From assembly GCA_965229525.1 (NCBI GenBank), contig OZ245886.1, forward strand, positions 2,418,001-2,482,000: DNA of 64,000 bases. Reading direction: 5' to 3'. The stretch's first letter is position 1; every line of letters starts with the position of its first letter. Made by a program: the position numbers and the translations under genes. This DNA is from HXMU1420-13 sp965229525 (GTDB lineage Bacteria > Bacteroidota > Rhodothermia > Balneolales > Balneolaceae). Positions 17,786 through 26,600 of this stretch are shown here, piece by piece. The notes beneath the pieces were generated by a model. That model did not search any database. It saw only the letters and a list, made by a program, of their open reading frames with translations, and had not been told where the DNA came from.

Positions 17786-19201
17786 ATGTTTTTTGAGCAA
17801 ATTTTTGAGGAAAAACTAGCACAATATGCTTATGTAATAGGCTGCCAAAGAGAAGGTACGGCAATTGTCATCGATCCGATGAGAGATATTAAGCGCTATG
17901 AAGATTTAGCCAAAAAACATGGCCTCAAAATTATAGCTGTAGCTGAAACACATATTCATGCCGATTACCTTTCTGGAGTTAGAGAATTCGCAGAAAAAGG
18001 AGCTAAACTTTATGTTTCTGATGAAGGTGATGCTGATTGGAAATATGAATATGTAATAGGAAGCGATTACGATTACCAGCTTTTAAAAGATGGTGATGAG
18101 TTCAATATTGGAAATATCCGCTTCAAAGCAATTCATAGTCCCGGGCATACCCCAGAGCATATCAGTTATATGGTAACGGATGGAGCTGCAACAGATCAAC
18201 CAATGGGTATCCTCACTGGCGATTTTGTTTTCGTAGGTGATGTTGGGCGTCCGGATTTATTAGAAACAGCAGCTGGCCATGTAGGAGTGATGGAAGATTC
18301 TGCGAAAACACTGTACAAGAGTCTGGATATTTTTAAAGCACTACCGGAATACCTTCAAGTTTGGCCAGGACATGGAGCAGGCTCTGCCTGTGGAAAAGCG
18401 TTAGGAGCCATCCCAAAATCTACTGTTGGATATGAACAGCGTTTTAATCAGTCTATTCTTTCAGCAATTAGTGAGAAAAATTTTGTTGATTTCATACTTG
18501 ATGGTCAACCTGAACCACCTTTGTATTTCGCAAGAATGAAACGTGATAACAAGCTTGGACCAAAAGTACTAGGCAATGTACCATCACCACAAAAAATGGA
18601 CGTGAAGTCTATTGTTGAAGCAACAAATGGTGAAAACGCTGTAGTTATTGATACGAGAAATCGAACTGAATTCATGAAAGGTCATCTAAAAGATTCAATT
18701 TTAGCTATCATGAATAAAGCTTTCAACACTATTGCGGGCTCATATGTGACGGAAGATCAGGATATGTATCTAATCATCGAAGAAGATAACATCGAAGAAG
18801 CCGTTGTCGATTTAATTCGAATTGGGTTAGATAATATCAAAGGTTATGCTACACCTTCAGAATTGCTAGCATCTGGAGTTAAGTTGGTATCGACCGATAC
18901 GGTTAAATTCACTCAAGTTGATGAGATGATGGCTTCGGGTAACTTCACATTATTGGACGTTCGTAAACAATCAGAGTTTGAGGAAGGTCACGGAGAAAAT
19001 GCAATCAACATCGCTCACACTCGATTGCTCGAAAGAATTGAAGAAGTACCAACCGATAAACCAGTAATTGTTCACTGTAAATCAGGTGCACGTGCTTCTG
19101 CTGCTACCTCGCTACTCGAAAGATATGGTCATACCGTTCATTATGTTGATGATTTGGTGGAACCATGGCTGGAGAGCAATAAAAAATTAGAAAACGTATA
19201 A
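17786..19201 (+). CDS. Persulfide dioxygenase-like MBL hydrolase fused to two rhodanese domains
   Basis: 471 residues. Residues ~1-240 are a metallo-beta-lactamase fold of the ETHE1/persulfide dioxygenase kind: ETHIHADYLSG with His56 and His58, SPGHTPEHISY (next metal His), and TGDFVFVGDVGRPDL (metal Asp). Two rhodanese domains follow. The first (VVIDTRNRTEFMKGHL) has no Cys in the active loop and is probably structural. The second (LLDVRKQSEFEEGH) ends in HCKSGARAS with the sulfur-carrying Cys431. The protein likely oxidises glutathione or low-molecular-weight persulfide to sulfite. A TauE-type exporter starts 3 bases later and would remove sulfite. Confidence 0.9.
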   Translation: MFFEQIFEEKLAQYAYVIGCQREGTAIVIDPMRDIKRYEDLAKKHGLKIIAVAETHIHADYLSGVREFAEKGAKLYVSDEGDADWKYEYVIGSDYDYQLLKDGDEFNIGNIRFKAIHSPGHTPEHISYMVTDGAATDQPMGILTGDFVFVGDVGRPDLLETAAGHVGVMEDSAKTLYKSLDIFKALPEYLQVWPGHGAGSACGKALGAIPKSTVGYEQRFNQSILSAISEKNFVDFILDGQPEPPLYFARMKRDNKLGPKVLGNVPSPQKMDVKSIVEATNGENAVVIDTRNRTEFMKGHLKDSILAIMNKAFNTIAGSYVTEDQDMYLIIEEDNIEEAVVDLIRIGLDNIKGYATPSELLASGVKLVSTDTVKFTQVDEMMASGNFTLLDVRKQSEFEEGHGENAINIAHTRLLERIEEVPTDKPVIVHCKSGARASAATSLLERYGHTVHYVDDLVEPWLESNKKLENV

Positions 19202-19204
19202 ATC

Positions 19205-19960
19205 ATGTTTTGGGCCCTTTTGGGTGCCCTTTTGATAGGAATTTCATTAGGCCTTCTTGGGTCTGGTGGCTCCATTTTAACGGTACCCGTTCTCGTGTAT
19301 TTAGTTGGAGAACCTGAGAAAGTTGCGATTGCAGAATCCTTAGGTATTGTCACCGCAATTAGTTCGGTGGGTATGATACCTTACGCTCTCAGAAATCTGG
19401 TTCATTGGAAAAGTGTGATTTATTTCGGCATTCCAGGCATGGTAGGAACGTATGGGGGTGCTTCACTTTCTGCCTTTATTAGTGGGAATACACAAATCAT
19501 AATTTTCGCTGTAGTGATGATTCTAGCTGCAGGGATGATGATCAGAAATGGAATTGATTCAGATAAACACAAAGAATTATCTGTTTCAAAATTGGTTCTA
19601 GTTGTTGAAGGTTTGGTAGTTGGTGTTCTTACGGGATTAGTTGGTGTAGGTGGTGGATTTTTAATAATACCAGCGCTCGTACTTGTAGCCGGACTAGAAA
19701 TGAGAGTCGCTGTTGGAACAAGTCTATTCATCATTGCTGCCAAAAGTGCGCTTGGGTTCTATAAATATCTTGATGTACTTAGAGCTGAAAAGTTAAATGT
19801 GAATTGGGAATTGCTTGCAATATTCACGGTAATTGGAATAATTGGAAGTTTTGTAGGGGGACGATTAAGTAGTAAAATTCCTCAAAAAGCGTTGAAACGA
19901 GGCTTTGGCTTTTTCTTGATTGTGATGGGAGTCTTTATTCTGGGTAGTAACCTGATGTAG
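19205..19960 (+). CDS. TauE/SafE family sulfite/anion exporter
   Basis: 251 residues of mostly hydrophobic helices. The family glycine signatures occur twice, as expected for the inverted-repeat TauE fold: LGLLGSGGSILTVPVLVYL near the N-terminus and GLVGVGGGFLIIPALVLV in the second half. It lies 3 bases after the persulfide dioxygenase-rhodanese gene. Export of sulfite (or another organosulfonate) produced by that enzyme is the natural reading. It is the last gene of the plus-strand run; the next gene converges from the minus strand. Confidence 0.9.
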   Translation: MFWALLGALLIGISLGLLGSGGSILTVPVLVYLVGEPEKVAIAESLGIVTAISSVGMIPYALRNLVHWKSVIYFGIPGMVGTYGGASLSAFISGNTQIIIFAVVMILAAGMMIRNGIDSDKHKELSVSKLVLVVEGLVVGVLTGLVGVGGGFLIIPALVLVAGLEMRVAVGTSLFIIAAKSALGFYKYLDVLRAEKLNVNWELLAIFTVIGIIGSFVGGRLSSKIPQKALKRGFGFFLIVMGVFILGSNLM

Positions 19961-19962
19961 AT

Positions 19963-21282
19963 TTAATCAGGCTTCCTTCTTGCAATGAGATAGAAGCCTG
20001 TTCCGATGGCAATAAATAAAGCCGTCATCCAAATGTTGGTTAGACTCACCTGAAACATCAACCAAACACATGCCAGAATTCCCAAAATGGGGATGATATA
20101 ACCGCCTTTTAAACTGAAATTATCTTCTGATTTATAAATAGGACGGAGTTTAGGGATTGCTGCGCAGGTTATGATATAGAGGAATAAACGTGACAATACA
20201 GTCATGGCAGCAAGTGTAGTAAATGAACCTAAAGCAGCCCCAATAAAAGCAAACATCCCATAGAAGATGATGGAGTTAGCCGGTGTAAGAAATGTAGGAT
20301 GAACTTTGCCGAACCATGCTGGTAACGAGCGATCCAAAGAAAGAGCATAGGTTAAACGAGGTGAGGAAAAAATACTACCGACCAGGTTTGCTGAAACAGA
20401 AGTGACAACGCCAATCATCAAAATAATGGCTCCAAATTCTCCGAATAATGACGATGCCGCATCTAATAATGGTGCACTTGACGAAGCCAAATCAGGAACT
20501 GCTGCTTCAGCAACCATCTGAATAAATACATATAAGACAGCGATAAATGCCAAACCATAGATGAATGCTCTTGGCATATCTTTACCGGGATTTTTTGCTT
20601 CACCTGCTGGTACAATAGCCCCCTCGAATCCAACAAAGGCATAGATTAATAATAGTGCTGCAGCACCAATATCTATTTCTGAAGATGAAGCTGAATCGAA
20701 TACTGGAATAATTTCAGAGCCCAGAAAAACAAGACCCCCAAATACTAACAAAATCAATACTGAAAACTTGATTACCGTAAATATGGCAAGTGTTCGTATT
20801 GACTCTACAGAACCCAAAATATTTATAAGTGTTAGAAAACCACAAATGAGTGCGATACTTATCAACCTACCCATTCCTTCCCCGGCTGGCGTATAAAAGT
20901 AACCGATACTTTCAACTAACAGAACTGTATTTGCTGAAAAAGATATCATTCGCGCCATGTAATAAAGCCAGCCCGTTTGAAACCCAATGAACCTACCAAA
21001 TGCCTCGGTTCCGTATTTCACCGGACCACCTGTCTCCTTAAAATAACTCCCAACTTCAGCAAAACTTAAAATCACTGGTAGGATAAGGACGGCACAAAGA
21101 ATGTAAACCAGAACACTATACTCACCGGCAAGACGAGATGCTCCACTAGGTAAACCGAATATACCCGCACCAACCAATCCATTAACTACTAGCAACCAAA
21201 GTCCCCAAGCGCCAAGTTTTCGGGGTAGTTGTTCGTCTTCTGTTTTATGAGTTGTTTTATCGATCATGCGAAGAAGGTACAT
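19963..21282 (-). CDS. APC-family amino acid permease
   Basis: 439 residues, about 12 transmembrane helices. The APC signature is clear near the N-terminus: KLGAWGLWLLVVNGLVGAGIFGLP, with the unwound TM1 GAGIFG that binds the substrate alpha-amino group, then GSYFKETGGPVKYGTEAFG in TM3. FVGFEGAIVPAGEAKNPGKD in TM6 is typical. An in-frame ATG at 21267 (residue 6) could be the true start. It stands alone, ending 2 bases after the convergent TauE gene. Substrate within the superfamily is not predictable. Confidence 0.88.
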   Translation of the reverse strand: MYLLRMIDKTTHKTEDEQLPRKLGAWGLWLLVVNGLVGAGIFGLPSGASRLAGEYSVLVYILCAVLILPVILSFAEVGSYFKETGGPVKYGTEAFGRFIGFQTGWLYYMARMISFSANTVLLVESIGYFYTPAGEGMGRLISIALICGFLTLINILGSVESIRTLAIFTVIKFSVLILLVFGGLVFLGSEIIPVFDSASSSEIDIGAAALLLIYAFVGFEGAIVPAGEAKNPGKDMPRAFIYGLAFIAVLYVFIQMVAEAAVPDLASSSAPLLDAASSLFGEFGAIILMIGVVTSVSANLVGSIFSSPRLTYALSLDRSLPAWFGKVHPTFLTPANSIIFYGMFAFIGAALGSFTTLAAMTVLSRLFLYIITCAAIPKLRPIYKSEDNFSLKGGYIIPILGILACVWLMFQVSLTNIWMTALFIAIGTGFYLIARRKPD

Positions 21283-21301
21283 GATTTTGGTATTTTATGT
21301 T

Positions 21302-21430
21302 GTCATCCCGGACTTTGCCAAAGGAATGCCTTTGGAAGATCCGGGATCTGTAGAGATTGTAACTCTGATTTAAATCCTATCAAATTCAACGTATCACACA
21401 TTACAGATGCTGAATCAAGTTCAGCATGAC
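21302..21430. repeat. Interspersed GTCAT...ATGAC repeat, copy 1
   Basis: A ~129-base intergenic unit opens with GTCATCCCGG and closes with CAGCATGAC, so its ends are inverted. It holds GGAATGCCTTTGGAAGATCC followed by a GATCTGTA motif, and a terminal stem GCTGAATCAAGTTCAGC. The same blocks recur at 23805-24007. This is a REP/interspersed-palindrome type element common between genes in this group of bacteria. Confidence 0.75.
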
Positions 21431-21533
21431 AAAAAGGGTTATTTACCAATCACATCTTTTTACCATCCATTGAAATGCTTAGCTGTATTTTTTGGTCTAT
21501 GTAATCGATTAAACCAAAAGGATTTACAGCACA

Positions 21534-23798
21534 TTGAAATTATTTAGAGGCGTTTTACTTGTTTTACTGATGATGGGGTTTTCATTAAGCGTGCAAGCTT
21601 TTCAATCAACAGAAGAGGATAAATCTATCCAAGCTCATAGACTGTCGGTGGAAGAAAGTTCAAACTTTCGATTTGACGGGAAATTGAATGAAGATTTTTG
21701 GAATAGTGCGATTCCAACTTCTGGATTTACGCAACAATCGCCGATAGAAGGGAACCCAGCTACTGAAAAAACAGAAGTAAAAATCACCTATGATGATAAA
21801 TATCTCTATATCGGAGTAATCCTGTACGATAGCGATCCTTCTCAAATTAAGGCGTTTCAAAAAAGAAGAGATCAAAGAATAACTTCTGATGAGCGCTTTG
21901 TTTGGATCTTCGACACGTTTAATGATCAGCGAAATGGTTATTTCATGGAGATCAATCCTAATGGAATGAGAACCGATGGCTTGATTAGTACCGGACAAGG
22001 CGGAGGTATCAATTTAAGTTGGGATGGAATATGGGATTCTAGAACTTACATCGGGGAATATGGTTGGTCAGCAGAAATCAAGATTCCATTTGCAACCCTC
22101 AATTTTGATGAAGAGAGTGATTATTGGGGAGTAAATTTCATGCGTGTGATCCGTCGAAAGAATGAGACCGCACTTTGGACTGGGCACCGTAGAAATCAAG
22201 GGATTGCCAGACCACAAGATGCTGGAGTATTAAATGGCTTGAGAAATATTTCACAAGGTCTTGGACTTGAAGTTGTTCCATTTGGGATTGGCACACTTTC
22301 TAGTGATCAAACTGGTGCTGAAACTGAAACAGAACTTAGTCCGGATGCTGGGGTAGATATAAATTACAACATCACACCAAGCCTGAAAGCTTCTGTGACT
22401 TTCAATACAGATTTCGCAGAAGCAGAAGTTGACCAAAGACAGGTAAACCTAACCCGATTTCCCATTGCTTTTCCCGAACAGCGCGATTTCTTTTTAGAAG
22501 GAGCTAATATTTATAGTTTTGCCCCAAGTAGTGGTATTGACCCATATTTCAGTCGCCGAATTGGTTTGAATAATCGAAAACCTGTCCCAATTACGTATGG
22601 TGCTCGTTTACTGGGCAATGTAGGAGAAAACAATCTGGCTGTTCTTCATGTTAGAACGGGTGAAAGTGGCGCAACACCAGCTGAGAATTTTTCGGTGGCA
22701 CGATTAAAACGGAATATTGGAAGTGAAAGTACAATAGGTCTTATATACACTCGAAGATCATTAATTGGTAATCGTGCTGATGGTGATTTTATAAACAATC
22801 CGGGACTAATTGATATAGATCTAGGTTTTGATGAGGGTTTACATACTTTTGGTACAGATTTAGAATTAGCTACGAGTACATTTCTCGGTGATAAAAACCT
22901 GCAGTTTCAAGCTTTTTTTGTTTTTCATAACCGAAATTCAACACTTGATGATTCATCAGATCTGTTGGACCGATCATCTCGAGGAGTTCGAATAAATTTC
23001 CCGAATCGACCCTGGTCAGGGCATGCTTCATATCGTGAATTTGGAGATGCGTTTAATCCAGCTGTTGGGTTTGCCAGAAGAATTGCGTTTCGAAGATTTC
23101 AACCTTCCATTGATTTTACCCCCCAGTTTCCCAATAGTAAATATGTTGATCAGGCTAGGTGGGGGATTCGCTTTGAGCATTTAACGGATCTGGATTTCAC
23201 GCTACTAACTCAAAACCTGATATTTACGCTCGGCGATGTATTTCTTTCATCCGGCGACCGGATTACCTGGCGTGTTGGCCGAAACTATGAGTTGCTCGAT
23301 TTTGATTTCGATATTCGTCGTGACGGTAGCATAATCATTCCAATGGGAGATTACACTAATTGGAACACTGAGTTAGGGATTGAAACCGCAGAGTTCCGAA
23401 AAGTATCGGCTGAATTTGAGGTTGAACACAATGGGTTTTGGACTGGAACACAAACTGAATTAGAACTGGGCCTAACATTCAGACCTTTACCCGGAGTGGA
23501 ACTTTCACCGAGCTATGAACGCGGAATGATTCGTCTTACTGAAGGAGATTTCGATGTAGATATTTTCCTATTAGAAGGGATTTGGGATCTAACGACTGAG
23601 TTATTCTTTACTTCAAATTTGCAATATGACAATGACAGTAATGAAATCGGCTTAAACAACCGTTTAAGATGGATTATTACACCTGGTTCAAACTTATTCC
23701 TAGTGTACAATCACAATTGGGAGGAAAATGCATTTGATCGATTTGCAACTACTACGCAAGCTGGTATTGTGAAGCTGAGTTATACGCATAGGTTTTAG
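21534..23798 (+). CDS. DUF5916 outer-membrane protein with N-terminal CBM9-like domain
   Basis: 754 residues with a TTG start at 21534 (AGGA about 10 bases upstream; no in-frame ATG nearby). A signal peptide (FRGVLLVLLMMGFSLSVQA) is followed by a carbohydrate-binding family 9-like sandwich (FDGKLNEDFWNSAIP, TEVKITYDDKYLYIGVILYD, FMEINPNGMRTDG). The DUF5916 region comes next with the marker FPEQRDFFLEGANIY. The C-terminal half is rich in aromatic/alternating strands ending in KLSYTHRF, as in an outer-membrane beta-barrel with a terminal Phe. Family members are often called hydrolases, but function is unproven; outer-membrane location is well supported. Confidence 0.85.
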   Translation: MKLFRGVLLVLLMMGFSLSVQAFQSTEEDKSIQAHRLSVEESSNFRFDGKLNEDFWNSAIPTSGFTQQSPIEGNPATEKTEVKITYDDKYLYIGVILYDSDPSQIKAFQKRRDQRITSDERFVWIFDTFNDQRNGYFMEINPNGMRTDGLISTGQGGGINLSWDGIWDSRTYIGEYGWSAEIKIPFATLNFDEESDYWGVNFMRVIRRKNETALWTGHRRNQGIARPQDAGVLNGLRNISQGLGLEVVPFGIGTLSSDQTGAETETELSPDAGVDINYNITPSLKASVTFNTDFAEAEVDQRQVNLTRFPIAFPEQRDFFLEGANIYSFAPSSGIDPYFSRRIGLNNRKPVPITYGARLLGNVGENNLAVLHVRTGESGATPAENFSVARLKRNIGSESTIGLIYTRRSLIGNRADGDFINNPGLIDIDLGFDEGLHTFGTDLELATSTFLGDKNLQFQAFFVFHNRNSTLDDSSDLLDRSSRGVRINFPNRPWSGHASYREFGDAFNPAVGFARRIAFRRFQPSIDFTPQFPNSKYVDQARWGIRFEHLTDLDFTLLTQNLIFTLGDVFLSSGDRITWRVGRNYELLDFDFDIRRDGSIIIPMGDYTNWNTELGIETAEFRKVSAEFEVEHNGFWTGTQTELELGLTFRPLPGVELSPSYERGMIRLTEGDFDVDIFLLEGIWDLTTELFFTSNLQYDNDSNEIGLNNRLRWIITPGSNLFLVYNHNWEENAFDRFATTTQAGIVKLSYTHRF

Positions 23799-23804
23799 TT
23801 GTAG

Positions 23805-24007
23805 GTCATCCTGAACTTGATTCAGAATCTTAAGGTCTTGATTTTCCTTAACGTTGTCATCCCGGTCTTTGCCATAGGCATTCCTTTGGAAGATCCGTGA
23901 TCTGTAAAGGTAAAATCGTTGTCGGTGATTGTTTCTTCATCAAAGAACCACTCCCAACAGATGCTGAATAAACTCTGTGCTGAACTTGATTCAGTATTCA
24001 GCATGAC
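23805..24007. repeat. Interspersed GTCAT...ATGAC repeat, copy 2 (composite)
   Basis: Begins GTCATCCTGAACTTGATTCA (23805), contains a second GTCATCCCGG unit at 23856 with GGCATTCCTTTGGAAGATCC and GATCTGTA as in copy 1, and ends with CAGCATGAC near 24007. It therefore looks like a repeat nested beside or inside another. It fills the gap between the DUF5916 and NYN genes. A spurious 164-codon minus-strand frame crosses it. Confidence 0.72.
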
Positions 24008-24068
24008 GACCTTGACAGTATCCCAAGCACACTTGCGAAGGATCTTATCACATAAATCTCCATGAGCG

Positions 24069-24551
24069 TTATTGCTTAGACAAGAGTAAATCCCCTTCGA
24101 TTGGCACAAACGTATTAGCCGATTGAATAAGTGTATTCGCTGTGAGTTGCTCCACACCATACACCTCAACCTCGGCATTACGATCACTTCTAATTTTATC
24201 GACAAGTAAGGCAAAATCGCCATCGCCGGATGCCAAAACCACAACGTCAGCTTCCTCGGAATATTCAAGGGCATCAATAGTGATTCCAACATCCCAATCG
24301 CCTTTGGCTGAACCATCTGATCGCTGAATAAATGGCTTGAGTTTTACCTCGAACCCAATGGCCCGGAGAATATTTTGAAATTGTTTTTGTTTTTCATCGC
24401 CACGATAGGTGGTGTAAGCTATGGCTTTGATGACCTCTCTACCTTCAGTGCACTTTGCCCAAAAAAAATTGTAATCGAAGTTTTGCCTGTGGATTTGCCG
24501 GGTGGTGTAATAGACATTCTGAACATCCACCAATACAACTACTTTTTGCAT
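24069..24551 (-). CDS. NYN domain protein (LabA/DUF88-like PIN-fold nuclease)
   Basis: 160 residues. PIN/NYN catalytic acids are recognisable: VVVLVDVQNVYY gives Asp9 and Asn12, KGDWDVGITIDAL gives Asp85, Asp87 and Asp93, and LASGDGDFALLVD gives Asp110 and Asp112. This matches the LabA-like NYN group, predicted Mg-dependent RNases. It starts 42 bases from the broken attC half-site that ends the cassette array to its right, on the same strand, so it may have become fused to the array edge. No partner gene is adjacent. Confidence 0.85.
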   Translation of the reverse strand: MQKVVVLVDVQNVYYTTRQIHRQNFDYNFFWAKCTEGREVIKAIAYTTYRGDEKQKQFQNILRAIGFEVKLKPFIQRSDGSAKGDWDVGITIDALEYSEEADVVVLASGDGDFALLVDKIRSDRNAEVEVYGVEQLTANTLIQSANTFVPIEGDLLLSKQ

Positions 24552-24569
24552 ATATACTATTTATTTAAT

Positions 24570-24599
24570 TTTAGAAACCGCTTGAAAGGCTTGTTATAC
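24570..24599 (-). other. Truncated attC (5' half only), end of cassette C
   Basis: On the minus strand the R'' box GTATAAC (24599-24593) continues as AAGCCTTTCAAGCGG, matching the 5' arm of the two complete sites (AAGCGTTTCAAGCGG) with one change. The expected stem and 3' arm are missing: the NYN start lies only 42 bases away. The site was probably cut by deletion or by the event that joined the array to the NYN gene. Confidence 0.75.
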
Positions 24600-24612
24600 C
24601 CACAAGCCATTT

Positions 24613-25083
24613 CTAAACTTTGGATAGTAGTTTTGATATATCGACAAACAAAGTTCGATAGCCAATATAATTGAATTCAAGTAGATAGCCATTTTCGTAG
24701 TCGAAGTTTAGTTCAAAACTACCTACAGAGTCTGCCCTAAATTCTTTGATGGTATTTCGTTCACTGTTTAGAACTTTGATAGTAGCATTTATCAATTTTT
24801 CTTCAGAAACATTGATATAGCTTCCTGTAAGGTATCCACCAATTCTTAGTGACTGTGATCTTTGAATTAACTCTGAAATTTCAACTTCTATTTCACCCAT
24901 AACTACGTCTCCATCATTACTGTCAATACCATAATCTGCTTTATAATTAATTATGGCTGAATTAACCACATTTCCATTTACCGAAAGTGAGGGAGTTAGG
25001 TATATTGAAGAGGTAGATTTGGTTTTAGCGCAGGAAGTAAATACCAGAAAAAGAAAAATTGATATGTAGAAATGGCTCTTCAA
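24613..25083 (-). CDS. Cassette C: putative lipoprotein with CarboxypepD_reg-like domain
   Basis: 156 residues from TTG 25083. A longer frame to 25158 would start inside the attC site and lacks a signal, so the TTG is preferred; it lies 17 bases from the cassette head. The leader KSHFYISIFLFLVFTSC ends in a Bacteroidota-style lipobox with Cys18. The mature part contains a beta-sandwich resembling carboxypeptidase regulatory-like domains (GGYLTGSYINVSEEKL, RADSVGSFELNFDYENGYLLEFNYIGY). It is probably an envelope lipoprotein of unknown role. The stop sits 13 bases before the attC R'' box, as in mobile cassettes. Confidence 0.65.
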   Translation of the reverse strand: MKSHFYISIFLFLVFTSCAKTKSTSSIYLTPSLSVNGNVVNSAIINYKADYGIDSNDGDVVMGEIEVEISELIQRSQSLRIGGYLTGSYINVSEEKLINATIKVLNSERNTIKEFRADSVGSFELNFDYENGYLLEFNYIGYRTLFVDISKLLSKV

Positions 25084-25094
25084 GATTTCAGTGG

Positions 25095-25204
25095 GTATAG
25101 CGACCTCGAGTTTAAGCGGCCCAGGCACATAATTTAAGGTTTCGAAGCAAAGTAACATACTCGGGCATTATGTGAGAGGAGTTCGCTTGAAACGCTTGTT
25201 AGCT
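25095..25204 (-). other. attC recombination site (cassette B tail)
   Basis: 110 bases. On the minus strand: R'' AGCTAAC, arm AAGCGTTTCAAGCG, a long stem including CACATAAT paired with ATTATGTG around a TTCG apex, arm CCGCTTAAAC, and R' GCTATAC (a one-base variant of GTTRRRY). The interior is nearly identical to the site at 26601-26708. The arms match the published consensus arms of attC sites, and their order gives minus-strand orientation, the same as the genes. Confidence 0.85.
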
Positions 25205-25218
25205 GGCTGACTTTCGAT

Positions 25219-25884
25219 TTAATTAACAAAGCCCGCAATTACTTTATATTTAACTTCACTAGAAGAGGCTTTCAATACTTCAATTCTCGCACCTTTGAAA
25301 GCTATAACTCCTTTTCCGTCATCATCTACTTCATATTCAACATTTTGAGTAAATGCTGGCCTCGCTATATCATTATTGTATTCACGATAAAGAACTTTGA
25401 TTATGTTTCCTGTTCTTCCCTGATAGACCAATTCAATTTTAAAACCACCCGTTTGAAAGGGAATACTTTCATCATCTTCATATTGAACTTCAGGCTGTAA
25501 GTTTATCCATCGACTGTTCATTTTTGAAAGGTTTTTTATTCGATCTAACTTCCCATCATTATTCTGATCACTCAAAAGAATACCAGGGTAATTAACGGTT
25601 CCGTAGGGACTATAAACAAGTACTCCATCCATCGTCATAGCCATGAATGTGGTATTTGCAGGTATATCGGCTAATGAACTGTTTACATTTTCTGTCAATT
25701 TGATAGTTTCTGTTTCCTGATAATCAAATTCTGTATAAATAGTACTTCCAACATCCGTGGAGCTTTCTTGATTTATTTCAGGAATTTTTCCCTGTCTGTA
25801 AGTTGTAACATTCTGAAATTGAGGAATCGACATTGACATGCAACCCGTTAATATCAATGACAAAAGAAGTAATTTGATTTTCAT
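25219..25884 (-). CDS. Cassette B: putative lipoprotein, unknown function
   Basis: 221 residues from ATG 25884, selected over 25911 because GGGAGAC lies at 25888-25894 and the leader KIKLLLLSLILTGC starts there with lipobox Cys15. The mature protein (about 205 aa) is rich in beta-strand, with YRQGKIPEINQ, FMAMTMDGVLVYSPYGT and GGFKIELVYQGRTGNIIKVLYREY. No family is recognised. It is the second gene of cassette B, 19 bases after the broken first gene, with its stop 15 bases before the attC. An outer-envelope location is likely. Confidence 0.65.
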   Translation of the reverse strand: MKIKLLLLSLILTGCMSMSIPQFQNVTTYRQGKIPEINQESSTDVGSTIYTEFDYQETETIKLTENVNSSLADIPANTTFMAMTMDGVLVYSPYGTVNYPGILLSDQNNDGKLDRIKNLSKMNSRWINLQPEVQYEDDESIPFQTGGFKIELVYQGRTGNIIKVLYREYNNDIARPAFTQNVEYEVDDDGKGVIAFKGARIEVLKASSSEVKYKVIAGFVN

Positions 25885-25903
25885 GGTGTCTCCCGAATAA
25901 GAT

Positions 25904-26584
25904 TTATTCAAAGCGATTTATTCTTAAATAATTTTCGAATAATTGATCAACTATTTTATGTGGTTTAGAGTTAGAAAACAATTGGTTCGTTTCTATTTCT
26001 TTAGTTAGTTCTTGTTCAAAATCATCAATGCTTGAGTAAATTAAATCATGATGAAAATCTTGATTCTTTTTCAGGAAATTAATTGTATGAATGCGCCACG
26101 GATCATTTTTTTCCCCAAACTCGATGAGAAAATCCCAGAAAATTGAAACAAGAACTTGCAGGTAGTTAAATGACTCTGCTAAAAAGTTGTCTGGTATTTT
26201 GGTAGTATTGAATTTATGTGAGCTATGAGACAAATAGATTTCAGAGACCATTTCTCCTTTTTCATTTGTATAAATTGCCCCTCCAGTTAATTCAGAGACA
26301 CCTTCTTTAAGAGCAACGTTTCTGAACTCGACGAAATAGGTAGAAAACTCGTAGATCTGGAATTTCTCTTTTTGTTTTTCATACCAATCCTCAAAGCCAT
26401 TAAACTCATTGTTATTTTTGCACATTTTTTGAAGGACAAATGTGAAGCTTCTGGCAGCAGATAAAAATGCACTCAAATAATATTCTGTTTCAGATCTATT
26501 TACTGGTTCAGTGGAAGAGTGCTTTTACTTCTCAAAGAAGAAATCAGCTTCGTTGATTTTGTTTGTAACTGCGTGAATATTCAT
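25904..26584 (-). pseudogene. Cassette B first gene, interrupted by in-frame TAA
   Basis: Reading from ATG 26584 (22 bases from the cassette head) the frame gives MNIHAVTNKINEADFFFEK, then TAA at 26527-26525, and then continues in the same frame as HSSTEPVNRSETEYYLSAFL followed by SAARSFTFVLQ and on to the stop at 25904. The YYLSAFLSAARS segment directly after the stop reads as part of one ancestral protein of ~226 residues; similar segments are familiar from hypothetical proteins. A 190-residue remnant could still start at TTG 26476. A single nonsense change therefore separates an 19-codon leader from the body. Function is unknown. Confidence 0.65.
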
Positions 26585-26600
26585 TTCGATTATTTAAGCC

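Noticed and set aside
24069..24090. A fourth attC at the end of the NYN gene
   Set aside because: A short AATAACGCTC segment follows the stop, but no inverted arm or head complement was found.
23822..24316. 164-codon minus-strand frame over the repeat and into the NYN gene
   Set aside because: It lies across the composite repeat and overlaps the NYN coding frame; no motif or ribosome binding site is seen.
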